The notes below the pieces were generated by a model. It ran no database searches. It was not told the origin of the DNA and saw only the letters and a list, made by a program, of their open reading frames with translations. A stretch of DNA of 64,000 bases. Origin: Lota lota (Eukaryota; Chordata; Actinopteri; Gadiformes; Lotidae). Position 1 is the stretch's first letter; every line of letters starts with the position of its first letter. The stretch is from assembly GCA_026745465.1 (NCBI GenBank), contig JACYXH010000230.1, forward strand, positions 124,001 through 188,000, written 5' to 3'. Below, piece by piece: positions 49,201 through 60,302 of this stretch. The translations under genes and the position numbers were made by a program.

Positions 49201-51038
49201 GCAAGTGTAGGAAGGGGAGTTTTTTTTTTAACGATTTGAAGACAGCATAAGTATTCTGTGTTTACACGCCACTGAGCATGCTCACAGACTTAAGAGACTG
49301 AGAGGCAAGCAGTCGGAATTCTTGAACGTCAAATGTCCTGTTCATGAGTGTGGTGCTGAATTGTTTGGATAAACTGTTTTATTGCTTCAACCCACCTGTT
49401 GCAATGGTCTGGCTCAGCAGAGAAAAGTTTAATCAGTTGCCAGTCTCGTTCTAAATACCTTCATACAACCGGGAACTGAGCATTGTGAATGCTTAGGCTG
49501 CGTTTCAATCAGTTAAAAAACATCCCCTCTTAGTTACCCTTGCGACTTTTTGAAATGTTGCGTTCATCCAGAAATATGAATTATCACACTGCTATAACGC
49601 TGCCACTATCTTTGCTCAGAATTCAAACTGCATGTCTGAGCATTGCGCAGCCGCGTGTAATCACGGAATCGAAACTTGTGGATTTATTCGTTTGAGGGCA
49701 GTATACAGGAAAACGATCTAGCCAGGGCAGTTCATATGCACTTACTTGTGTTGGACAAAACAATGATACAGCTATGGAAGCTGCTATTTTTTAAAAAATA
49801 TATAAAACGCTTCGAATAGAATGGATGTCAATGGATTGCCAAACTGCCTGATTTCAGAATGAGGCTATACTGCAAGAGGGGGGTCAGTGGAAAAAATTAA
49901 TCATGGCTGATTACATCTCAACATAGACAAATGTCAACAACGAACCTGGGGTCTTAACAAACCACTCAAATTATTTTACAATTACACCAACATACCCTTT
50001 GCAGATTCCACCTCGATAACTGATGATTTTCACATCCTGTATGGTTCCAAACCTTGAAAAAAAGTCTCTGATTTCGTTCTCATCCACCTGAAGACATCAG
50101 ACACACACACACACACACACTCACACAAGTCAAAATTAAGTCAAGTTTTTGTCCATACATGAAAAAAAAAAAAAAGAATGTTGTTTTCAACAGTTCTGTG
50201 TGCATCTGTAAAACGCACCTTCATGTCAATGCCACCGACAAACAGTGCGTTTGGTGTCAGCTTCCCCTGGGGTAGGATGTAGCCATTTGAAAGCTTGAAA
50301 GGTGACGCCGGGCACTCGTCTCTTGGTTTGTCGACATCCTGGACGGACAGGATGACGTAATCACGTTTGCGAACCGCGGGGCTGAACTTTAGGCCTTCTC
50401 TTTGTTAGCAACGAAATAAATCATTATCGGTGTAGTAAAGTTAAAGCCCCACACGCTGCAAAATTCGCATGTGATTTAAAAGTATGATTTGACGTTGATG
50501 ATGCACAGATATATGTCGAGATGTAAATACCGTGAAACAACATTTTAGAACCCACACATTTCCAATGTAGGTCAAAGTAATGCTTTTCCGCGCTTATTCG
50601 CTTCAACAGCTCAGTTTTTAACTAAGATATTATATACACGAAAACGTTCCGATTAGTTGTCAAAACCTTTCGTAAGAACATCAAGGGTGATACACGAACG
50701 ACCCCCCTCCAACCCAATGTCAAAGTTTAGCGATCGTCGAAAACTGCTGCAACACGGCCATTTTCTACTAGAAGTTTAGCACGCGTGATTGATCGTCTAT
50801 ATTGCACAAACAAGCCATTTAATCAAGGCATGAAATGTTTATAATATGTTTGAAGGAAAACACAATAGAGAATAGTAAAGCAGTGCTAGCTACACGGCAA
50901 AGTTAGCACTCGCAAGCGAATGCGCCTTTTTGCACGTCGTGGGCCGACTAGACATAACCACTGCACAACTAATCAAACCACATTATCTCTCAAATTTTAA
51001 ATAGTCCGATGATTATACACACAAACACAACTCACCAT
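46237..51038 (-). CDS. dazl: Deleted-in-azoospermia-like protein, tandem copy 1, complete
   Basis: DAZL is a germ-cell RNA-binding protein that binds GUU-containing 3' UTRs and recruits poly(A)-binding protein to stimulate translation. Nine minus-strand exons join in frame: 51036-51038 (ATG only), 50219-50338, 49996-50087, 48717-48768, 48552-48618, 48283-48422, 47297-47380, 47059-47112, 46237-46251, giving 208 aa. SNGYILPQGKLTPNALFVGG leads into the RRM with RNP2 (LFVGGI, 33-38) and RNP1 (KGYGFVYF, 71-78), then KLKLGPAIMKER. A Pro/Tyr-rich region follows with a DAZ-type motif (NPYVQPYPYTSPPGG) and the tail GWGQ. Exon 2 uses the acceptor GTCCGTCCAG; an open frame continues upstream, but the pyrimidine-rich acceptor and the ATG-GTGAGT donor define MDVDKPRDECP as the N-terminus. 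The gene lies between rftn1 and plcl2, the standard dazl position. Confidence 0.9.
47468..47497. repeat. Perfect 13-bp-arm palindrome in copy 1 intron 6
   Basis: Arms 47468-47480 and 47485-47497 (TCAAAATTGGAGT and its exact complement) surround a four-base GGTG loop. The matching site in copy 2 (near 53778) has lost the symmetry. Confidence 0.9.
47523..47992. mobile_element. Inverted-repeat MITE-like element, only in dazl copy 1
   Basis: A 470-bp segment begins CAGTAGAGGTGAAACGGTA and its other end reads, in reverse complement, CAGTAGGGATGAAACAGTTA. It is absent from the aligned place in copy 2 (near 53822). Ends of this type occur in hAT-like teleost MITEs. A clean target-site duplication is not visible. 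Confidence 0.65.
48841..49918. mobile_element. Long-inverted-repeat element filling dazl copy 1 intron 3
   Basis: The left part (for example CATAGCTGTATCTTGG, CCTGCCCTGGCTAG, ACAAGTTTCGATTC) recurs in reverse complement on the right (CTAGCCAGGGCAG, GATACAGCTATGG, GAATCGAAACTTGT). This gives imperfect inverted arms of roughly 200 bp or more around about 560 bp. The matching element in copy 2 is at 54677-55693, so the insertion predates the duplication. Family not recognised. Confidence 0.6.
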
Positions 51039-52549
51039 ATTAAAATCAACGAAAGAATAAATGAGCACGGAAGAAACGTGTCACACTTCGGCAAGCGTGG
51101 GTCCCACCACATTAACCTCAGAAATGTGGACGAGGCAACTAATTGAAGAACACGCCCCTCCTGAGCTTTAGTACAACGTCATTAAGAAGTTTCTAGCACT
51201 TAAGAAAGCCACTCATAAATATTTTATAACCGTTCATAACTGTTCAGGTCAGCCAAAATTTTGGAGGTAAATCGGAATATTGCCTAACGTTACTGACAAG
51301 GCACTGTACACAAATCATCTTTATTTTCGCATGATTTTATTTTATGTCATTAACGTTAAATAATTAGCATAGATTTTTGCTATTTCTTCCTATTATGCAA
51401 ATGTTATTAATGTATTTCCCAATATATATTAAATCTAGTCTGTATAATACAACAAACTTCAAACATCACCTTTAGGTGGCGATCGTGATAAGGTACCTAT
51501 TCAAGTGTTTGAGTACCTGTAGCTGATTAATAAGAGGCAGAAACATACATTAAATGGTTAACATATTTCGCACACTCACATGTATTCACACGCGGACAGC
51601 GTAGATTTCAGTAGGACAAAGGCTCATGTAGTAGTTTGTCATTGTTTCTATTTGACGAAGGCACATTTCACGGTAACGCCGTCTCGGTAGAACAAAATTA
51701 ATCAACGCTCCAACAGTGCAATACAAAATATAGTGGACCATGTACAGAGAATTTCACAAAAACCAGAGAGAAAATATGTTGTGCTCTTCATTTTCCAAGA
51801 GTTTTATTAAAACAGTTCCCCTAAGTGCCCAGTGTGGTCGCATGTTAAAAGTTGACGGCAAAACGACAGTGATTTTCATCCTCATACGGGAACCATTTGA
51901 AAACTAGTCACATGCTGGACGGGATGGGTGGCGTAAAACACACACGTGTAGCCTTTAATCCCAGCCTAAATCCAACTGCACACATAACACAATGCCCCAA
52001 ACTGAAAATGCTGGTGGTCAGTACACACAAATACATATATATTCTATGTACATAAACCACTCACCAGGGCCGGAATACTCCGGCCTGAGGTATTTAAAAT
52101 AATTCCAACATAAAAAGAAAACAAAGATATAAATAGGCAAAAGTGACCTTGCAAATCTGTTCCTTGCCATCTTCACATTAACCAGAAAAATTAAGAATTA
52201 AGGCAGTGTTTTTGAACCCTTCTGTAGGCCATGAGAGCTATATAACAAAAAAACGAAACAAAGAAAAAACATTCCCAGCATGCTCTGTCTTCCTGTGGAG
52301 CTGTGACCCATGCTCCCTGTGGGTTAAAAGCAGTAGGACCACACCATTGTGATGGTGGCTTGCTTTCTGACCAATCACGTTCTCGTCAAGTGCACATGAT
52401 GCCAGTGTAGGGCTGCTGCCAGTGCGTGCAGTCAAATGGGTCTCCAAAACCTTCAGGGCAGGGATGAAGAGTGGAGGTGTGGGGGTGGGTGGTTGAGCTG
52501 TCTTCGTCTCTTCTAGCTGTGCAGGAGAGCTGTCTTTCACTGCTGGGAC
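51039..52549. other. Spacer between dazl copies: copy 1 promoter side and copy 2 3' UTR
   Basis: 51039-51685 is the 5' flank of copy 1 and is homologous to 56796-57515. 51686-52410 is unique and contains the distal 3' UTR of copy 2, with a candidate AATAAA at 51803-51808. 52411-52549 is the shared proximal 3' UTR. No other coding exon recognised. Confidence 0.7.
51803..51808 (-). promoter_or_regulatory. dazl copy 2 candidate polyadenylation signal
   Basis: Minus-strand AATAAA about 745 nt past the copy 2 stop; no earlier clear AATAAA was noticed on that strand. Just upstream in the transcript is GCACTTA (plus-strand 51822-51828), a match to the GCACUU seed target of the miR-430 family. Confidence 0.45.
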
Positions 52550-55500
52550 TTACTGGCCCCAACGCTGCCAACCCTGCCAGGAATACAAACAGGACAAAAA
52601 GAAGAAAGTAAATACAACATCAACCAATTGTTTACCCATTGTGGCTAGCTTAGGGTTTCAAGTCGGGTCGGAAACCACAAGAAAATAATAACGAATAATT
52701 ATCCTAAAGACATCCTACGACAGCACCCAGTGTGAAGCATGAGGATGAATGTGGTGGATGACAGGAGACAGTGGAAACACTCTGGTGAAGCACTTGGTGT
52801 GTATATAAAGGGAAATCCACCACACACATTGACAAGGGACACGCTGTGCAGACAGACAAGAAGAAGCGGGTGGGGGGTGACAAGAGCCACCACCTCCTGG
52901 GAATGGGTAGTTCTACCTGACTGGGAGGGGAGAGAATTGGGGGGGGCTGTGGACTACAGCAGTCAGCAATGTCTGGACACCACAGTCCACAGACCCCTGG
53001 AGAACGCAACATAATACCACATTAGCAGGCTGTGCTTTTAAATGTTGTGACGAGAAACACGCAGATTTCCACTCGCAAACCAGACCAAGCCAAAATATGA
53101 TAACGATATGATCTGCGTGTGTTTGAGGGGTTGAATTAGTAAATTAGCTTGCTTCCGCATCAGTGGCAAGTTTATACTACTGAACAGACTATGCCATCTA
53201 GTGGTCTGTGAGTGAGAAAACACATGGACATCAGTAGACCTAGTACATATTTGAAATTCTGTAAAAGTTGCATTAAAAGCAAATGAAAAATGGGCCAGCA
53301 TTCAACAAACCCCCGAACTGGGGCGCCCATGATCACAGAGATTAGCACTCTGCCCTGAACCGAGAAAATAACACTCACCGGATTCATGGGCTGCACCCTG
53401 TGGTCTCCTCCGGCCCAGGGAGAGGGAGAGTACTATGTGGTAAGATGTTGGGGTCAAAGGTTAGACGCTTGGCACGATATGCAAAAGAAGAAGATGGGCA
53501 GGCTAACCGGCTGGGGCTTTGATCACATATGCAGGACCATGTGTGTGCTGTCCCTGCCACATATGCTGCCACCTGTACTAAGCATGCATGAGTTTAGGTG
53601 TGTGCGTAGGTGCACATACCTGGTAGGTGTAGGCATTCTGAGCATAGCTCATGGGTATCTGGGGGTACATGATCCCCCCTGGAGCACTAGAATAGGGGTA
53701 CGGCTGGGGGGAGAGATGATTTCTACAGCATTACATTTAGTCGTTTACCATTTATCCAAAGCGACAAGTGAGGCTGAGAATTGGAGTGGCGAATCAAATT
53801 TTGAAGTCTAAACTCCGAAGACACTGGACAGAGTGCAGAGTAGCCATAAACAAACTAAAACACCGGTGTGTGTTTATTAATAGCTCGTGTTGGACAAACG
53901 AAGCCATTTTCTGTACGCTAGAGGACTGTAGAAGGTTCAAGACAATAACACAAAGCAGAGGATAGCATCAAAATAATATTAGGCCTATAATCTAGGCCAT
54001 TGTTGAAAAGCAAGTGGTTAAAACATATCCATGTGAACAGAGCTATGCATAATATGAAAGCCTGTAAAGTGAACCAGTAGTCTGCAATGCACGTGTTCTG
54101 AAGAGCGTGGATTACCTGAACATAGGGGTTGACTCCACCAGTCCCAGGCAAGGCTTGGGGAACCGCACCTCCTACATGTGAGCAGTAGGTGCAGTAGATA
54201 TAGGGGCTGGGGCTTGCCCAGGGGTTCGGGGCAGTGAGACGAGTTGGCACGGGCCCTTAATGGAACCAGGCAACATGTGGGGGTAAGAAGAATTGTCATT
54301 TTTCTAGCCCAATGTAGTTTTTCCCAAATGGCGCCCAGTAAATGCTTCAGTTGTCTTAACAAAATGTTTTACTTGAGTACGTACGAGAACTCCTCTCTTT
54401 CATGATCGCAGGACCCAGCTTCAGTTTCCTCCCTTTAAAACTGACCTGTTGCTATAGTACAAAGCATACAAAAGGGACAGATTAGTGTGGTTACTGCATC
54501 ACAGGAGGAAAAAAATATACAGTATTTGGCCTATAAAATCATCATCCTTACCTCAATAATTGTCTGGATGTCTACCTCTTCACCGAAGTACACAAACCCA
54601 TACCTTAAAAAACAGAAAACCTCAATCACTTTACATAAAATAAACAAATTAAAAAGGGATTAAACTAAAAGAGTCCAGATGTAAATCAGCCACGTTTTTT
54701 GTTAAACTCACTCCTAGTGGTTTAGACGCACTCTTAAAATGGGCAGCTGGCGAGCAATTTACATCTATTACATTTTAAACAAGTGTTTAGCATCTCCCAT
54801 AGCTGTATCTTGGTTTGTCCAACCCAAGTAAGTGCTTAGAACCTGCCCTGGCTAGGTAGTTTTGTCCAATAGTGGCCACAAACGAACAAATCTACAAGTT
54901 TCGATTCTGTGTTTACACAGCACTGCACATGCTCAGACTTGGACATTGATGTGCGCAGTTAGAACTTTGAGCTACAATAGCAGCTGCAGTTAGGCAGTGT
55001 GATCATTCTGAATTGTAGTGCAGAGAAACATCTCAATAACTTGCGAGCAGAGTGTAGGATGTTCTTTTTTTACTGATTGAAAGACAGCATAAGCATTTTG
55101 TGTTTACACGCCACTGTTCACTGACTTAAGAGACCAGAGGCAAGCAGTCAGAATTCTTGAATGTCAAATGTCCTATTCATGAGTGTGGTGGTGAATTTAT
55201 GGATAAACTGTTTAATTGCTTCAACCCACCTGTTGCAATGGTCTGGCTCAGCAGAGAAAAGTTTAATTTGTGTTCAGTTGCCAGTCTCGTTCTAAATACC
55301 TTCATACAACCGGGAACTGAGCATTGTGAATGCTTAGGCTGTGTTTCAATCAGTTAAAAAACATCCCCTCTTAGTTACCCTTGCGACTTTTTGAAATGTT
55401 GCTTTCATCCAGAAATATGAATTATCACAATGTTATAACGCTCCCACTATCTTTGCTCAGAATTCAAACTGCATGTCTGAGCATTGCGCAGCAGCATGTA

Positions 55501-56795
55501 AACACGGAATGGAAAAAACTTGTGGATTTATTCGTTTGAGGGCAGTATACATGAAATGATACAGCTATGGGAGCAGTTAAAAATCGTTTGGAATAGAATG
55601 GATGTCAATGGATCGCCAACTGCCCAATTTCAGAATGTGCCTATACTGCGAGAGTAGGTCTGTTGAAAAATAAATTATGGCTGATTTACATCTCAACATA
55701 GACAATGTCAACAATGAAACTGGGGTCTTAACAAACCGACCAAATACTTTAACAATTACACCAACATACCCTTTGCCGATTCCACCTCGATAACTGATGA
55801 TTTTCACATCCTGTATGGTACCAAACCTTGAAAAAAAGTCTCGAACTTCGTTCTCATCCACCTGAAGACATCACACACAAGTCAAAATGATTGTCCATTT
55901 TTCAGTCCATTCATGATTAATTTTTTTGTTGTTGTTTTCAACAGTTCTGTGTGCATCTGTAGAACGCACCTTTATGTCAATGCCACCGACAAACAGTGCG
56001 TTTGGTGTCAGCTTCCCCTGGGGTAGGATGTAGCCATTTGAAAGCTTGAAAGGTGACGCCGGGCACTCGTCTCTTGGTTTGTCGACATCCTGGACGGACA
56101 GGATGACGTAATCACGTTTGCGAACCGCGGGGCTGAACTTTAGGCCTTCTCTTTGTTAGCAACGAAATAAATCATTATCGGTGTAGTAAAGTTAAAGCCT
56201 CACACGCTGCAAAATTCGCATGTGATTTAAAAGTATGATTTGACGTTGATGATGCACACAGATATATGTCGAGATGTAAATACCGTGAAACAACATTTTA
56301 GAACCCACACATTTCCAATGTAGGTAAAAGTAATGCTTTTCTGCGCTTATTCGCTTCAACAGCTCAGTTTTTAAACTAAGATATTATATACACATTAGTT
56401 GTAAAAACCTTTCGTAAGAACATCAAGGGTGATACACGAACGACCCCCCTCCAACCCAATGTCAAAGTTTAGCGATCGTCGAAAACTGCTGCAACACGGC
56501 CATTTTTTCTACTAGACGTTTAGCACGCGTGATTGATCGTCTATATTGCACAAACAAGCCATTTAATCAAGGCATGAAATGTTTATAATATGTTTGAAGG
56601 AAAGCAGAATAGAGAATAGTAAAGTAGTGCTAGCTACACGGGAAAGTTCGGGACAGTTAGCACTCGCAAGCGAGTGCACCTTTTTGCACGTCGTGGGCCG
56701 ACTTGACATAACCACTGTACAACAACAAATCAAACCACATTATCACAAAAAGTTGATGTAGTCGGATGATTACACAAACACACACAACTCACCAT
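52550..56795 (-). CDS. dazl: Deleted-in-azoospermia-like protein, tandem copy 2, complete
   Basis: A second intact dazl. Exons: 56793-56795 (ATG only), 55970-56089, 55770-55861, 54552-54603, 54385-54451, 54116-54255, 53620-53703, 53379-53432, 52550-52573, giving 211 aa in the same phases as copy 1. All splice dinucleotides are kept. Relative to copy 1 the protein changes are M40I, I47V, C70G (the residue just before RNP1), A86T, A137S, T163S and P165A. The tail is GWQRWGQ in place of GWGQ, from a 9-nt insertion in the last exon. I counted about five silent differences in the same exons. RNP1 and RNP2, the DAZ-type motif and KLKLGPAIMKER are intact, so the protein looks functional. The distal 3' UTR differs from copy 1. 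This copy lies nearer plcl2. Confidence 0.9.
54677..55693. mobile_element. Long-inverted-repeat element in dazl copy 2 intron 3
   Basis: Counterpart of 48841-49918, with the same inverted arms (CATAGCTGTATCTTGG on the left, GATACAGCTATGG on the right). It is slightly shorter because the right arm has lost segments. Confidence 0.6.
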
Positions 56796-57712
56796 ATTAA
56801 AATAAATAAAAAGGATAAATTGGCACGGAAAAGAGCTGTCACACGCGGGCAAGTGTGCGTTCCCACACACTAAGCTCTCAGTAGCGTGGACGAGATGGAA
56901 CACGCCCATCCCGAACCTGTCATTAGAACGCTTCTAGCACACTTTAGATTACCTTTTGAAAAGCCACACTGATAAATATTTTATAACCGTTCATAACTGG
57001 TTAGGTCAGCCGAAAGCATGGTGGTAAATCTGAATATTGATGTGACGAATAAGGCCTACTGACAAGGCACTGTACACAAATCATGCTTTTATTTTCGCAT
57101 CATTTTATTTTATTTGTCATTAACGTAAAATAATTTGCATTTATTTTTGCTATAGCTTCCCATAATGTAAATGTTCGTAATGAATTTCCCAAAATATGTT
57201 ATATCTAGTCTGTATAATACAACCAACGCCAAACATCGCCACTATGTGACGATCGTGAGGTAAGCATCACTTGTTACTACAAGAATGGCAGTGTTGGATA
57301 CCTGCAGAGGTATCCATTTATTTAAATAGCTCTGTGTACCTGTTATTGATTGATAAGAAAGAGGCTGGAACATACATTTAATGGATTACGTCGTATTTCG
57401 CACACACTCACATGCATTCACACACTGACAGCGTAGATTTCAGTAGGACAAAGGCTCATATAGTAGTTTATTGTCATTGTTTCCATTTGAAAAAGGCGCC
57501 ACATATTTCACGGTAACGCCAGCAGATGGTAGTCATGAGTCAAATAATGACATCAAGTCAATGCTTTTCCTCAAGATGGCTTTTGAACGTAAAAGTACCA
57601 GCTATTGCATTACAACAAATGGATCATGGGCCATCCGTGATTCCATGTTACAATAATAGTTCGATAGGTCTGAATTAAACATAGGCCAGGCTAGCCTTAC
57701 ACAATAATATTA

Positions 57713-57713
57713 T

Positions 57714-57786
<73 letters not shown>
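57713..57786. repeat. (TAC)n trinucleotide array
   Basis: About 24 perfect TAC/ACT units, followed by TAATAG and AATAAT units. Confidence 0.97.
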
Positions 57787-57787
<1 letters not shown>

Positions 57788-58711
57788 ATAGTAATAATAA
57801 TAAAAAGTTCACCAGCTAGCCAGAATGAAGAATAATGAGAAAAAAGACCAAAGGATTGGATCAATCAAACAGCATTACATGCTGCAAACTAAGTAGACCT
57901 ACAATACATAAACACTGCTTATCCAAAGTGACTCCTATGGCCTATATCCTGTCGTACATTTCCTTATTATCTTGTAGCCTGACCTGTCAAGGGCTGGACT
58001 ACCCTGTCTTTCATTACCCTTCCTTCCCCACAATTTCCCTTCTTTCCCTTCTCTTTCCTTTCCTATCCCCTCAACTCCTCTGTTACCCCTTCATTTCGTT
58101 TCCTTATCCTCTCCTATCCTCTCCTAACCCTGCCCCCCTATTCATTCAACTTGTTACAGGCTGAACATGCTATTATCAGCAGTATTTCCACAGGTTAACC
58201 ATGCAGCCGTCCCCCGCATCTCAGCAAAGCTCTTATAAACGTCTCTAATAGCTGCTGTCTGCTGACTTACATAACTGATGTTGTTTCGGTGTCTATTTTC
58301 CGACGATGTTTTCAGTGTACATTTGTATAATTATACGTTTCAACGCCACATAGTCTCTTAACCTAGTCGCTCACTGACTGGACATTGTGCACAGTACTGG
58401 TGGCAATGTTAGAAAACATTGACCAATGTGTTAAATCTTCCTGCGCACGAAAAAAAAAACAAGCACGTTTTACAAAAGCACGACAATTTACCACTGCCAT
58501 GTAGAGAAACGAATTAGCCTCATTGTCATTTAAGTAAAACGTGATCTTCCCCATAGACTGTAGTATCTAAAATAAGTTTTGGACGCTTGGCTCACATTTC
58601 AGACTCTTATGTTTTTAAGGATGGCGCTAGAATGACTTGTCTGTCCTGTAGGCCTACATGCATATAGGCCCAGCTAATAAATAATCGTATTCGATTTATA
58701 CAAACATCGAC

Positions 58712-58718
58712 TATAAAG
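58712..58718 (+). promoter_or_regulatory. Candidate plcl2 TATA box
   Basis: TATAAAG 417 bp upstream of the plcl2 ATG; a start about 30 bp downstream would give a 5' UTR of about 390 nt. Only the motif is seen. Confidence 0.3.
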
Positions 58719-58888
58719 AGGAGGCAGTGACAGCCATGTGTTCAGTTGACAGGGGATGGGTATTTAACAACAACAACAAAAAAGGGCAATGTGACGGCTC
58801 CGAAGCGAAGGCGTATTTCAAGCTCCTGAACGCAAGCGCACATCTACTCTGGCTGTCATCTCTCTCCCGTCGATGTGGTGGTGGACTA

Positions 58889-58945
58889 CAGCACGCTCTG
58901 CAACGCGCTCTGCAACACGCTCTGCAACGCGCTCTGCACGCTCTA
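58889..58945. repeat. 12-bp tandem repeat in plcl2 5' region
   Basis: Four to five copies of a CACGCTCTGCAA/CGCGCTCTGCAA unit, GC-rich, about 190 bp upstream of the plcl2 start codon and probably inside the 5' UTR or promoter. Confidence 0.85.
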
Positions 58946-59134
58946 ACAGCTTTCCGCGACTCATCGTAGGATGGAAAATACCGGATAGAACGAGAAAGTT
59001 TGAACCTTTCAACACCGTTACACGAGGACGGAGTCGATCAGAACAGGAACCATGGGATGTCTGCGCACACCAGGACGCCAGGTAGCCGATTTAACACCGA
59101 ACTAAAATAAATAAATAAAAAGTAAAGAGCCCCA

Positions 59135-59380
59135 ATGGCTGAATTTGGACAGAAAAACGCAGCGAATCCACCGGTTGCTGGTTGGAAATCCGCGCCAGGA
59201 AACGGAATAAAACTGGACAAGCACAGAGAAGAAAGGGTGTCGAACGGGAACTGTAGTAGTATGTCAGAGAGCCCGAAAAGGAACCAAAATGACTCCAACA
59301 AGCACGCGTTGCCGAAATCGAACGAGAAGCAGGAGCTGGATGCCACAGAAGACATCCCGCGACGGAGTAGTCTCATTAAG
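59135..59380 (+). CDS. plcl2: Phospholipase C-like 2, exon 1 (remainder outside window)
   Basis: PLCL2 (PRIP-2) resembles phospholipase C but lacks catalysis; it binds inositol phosphates and protein phosphatases and modulates receptor signalling. One exon of 82 codons starts at the ATG 59135 (MAEFGQKNAANPPVAGWKS) and ends IPRRSSLIK at 59380 before GTATAG, in phase 0. The RRSS(I/L)IK end matches the end of the low-complexity N-terminal region of human PLCL2, just before its KDGTKQKRERKKTVSF segment, as recalled. VSNGNCSS also resembles the human VSNGDCS. The PH, EF-hand, X/Y and C2 domains must lie beyond the right edge. Position next to dazl agrees with conserved vertebrate gene order. RRSS is a likely basophilic-kinase site, as in the family. 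Confidence 0.85.
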
Positions 59381-59573
59381 GTATAGCTAACGCTTGATCA
59401 CTCCGGCTTTGGAAGGCGTGGAGCCGATGCATTTTGTTTTGCTCGGAGGACAGGAGAGGAGAAGAGGGGGCGGGGGTGCTATGCAAGGATGGTTCCTGTA
59501 TCTGACGGATAAACAAGAGTTGACACATTGTACATACATTGACGGACACACCGACACATTTACAGCAAAATAT

Positions 59574-59723
<150 letters not shown>

Positions 59724-60302
59724 ACAGGAGCTAAGTATATTCCGTATACAGCCTTTCTAGATCCATCAACAGGTATCCTTGTTGTAAGTGATGTGTATGT
59801 TTTGTGCTTGGTCATACTCCATAGTTTATAAGCTAAACACAATCCCCTGTCTGGTTTCTGCAGCTCCTGATTATGTGAGTATGTATGCTTTTATCTGTCT
59901 CCGATTGGTCCACACAGAAGTAAAGACAGGAAGCCGACCAGTTCGTCAATTTCCTCAGTCGGTGTTGAAACATTGCTACTGAGTCATTGAAACATGGCTA
60001 GCTATGATTTAATGTTTTTTAGTAGGACTCTGCAATATACATCTGAACAGACCCATCCATGGATTTAGAAAATCATAAACGTAAACAAAAATCTCTGACT
60101 TTTTGTGTACTTGGCAAAAGTGTCTTATCTTGTATTTTGCATCTTGTAGCTTGTATCTTACTCATCATTCATCATCATATGACTTAAAACAACTGTTGGA
60201 ACTTGTTTATCTGTCCATTGACCAATGATTCCCGGTTGGGATTCAAACATTTTCAGGGGAAAGCAGAACTAAAAAAAAAATTCTGGAGGGACTTTTTAAA
60301 CC

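Larger units (their letters stand above)
46086..51685. repeat. Tandem duplication unit 1 (contains dazl copy 1)
   Basis: This 5.6-kb segment aligns collinearly with 52411-57515. The match covers the proximal 3' UTR, all nine exons, all introns and about 0.65 kb upstream of the start codon. Main length differences are an extra 470-bp element (47523-47992) here and small indels. Homology stops abruptly at both ends. Confidence 0.9.
52411..57515. repeat. Tandem duplication unit 2 (contains dazl copy 2)
   Basis: A 5.1-kb segment collinear with 46086-51685, in the same orientation. Start codons of the two copies are 5.76 kb apart. Identity is patchy, from about 220 identical bases around exon 2 to clearly diverged introns. 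Confidence 0.9.
56796..59134. other. Spacer between dazl copy 2 and plcl2
   Basis: 56796-57515 is the dazl copy 2 upstream flank shared with copy 1. After it come a (TAC)n array (57713-57786), AT-rich unique DNA, a C/T-rich block 58018-58135 and the plcl2 5' region. dazl and plcl2 are head-to-head, 2.3 kb apart. No additional exon recognised. Confidence 0.7.

Noticed and set aside
50339-50400. Upstream extension of dazl exon 2 as coding (the frame continues through KRDYVILSVQ)
   Set aside because: A strong acceptor (GTCCGTCCAG) ends at 50339 and joins the ATG exon in phase. The upstream alternative has no pyrimidine tract.
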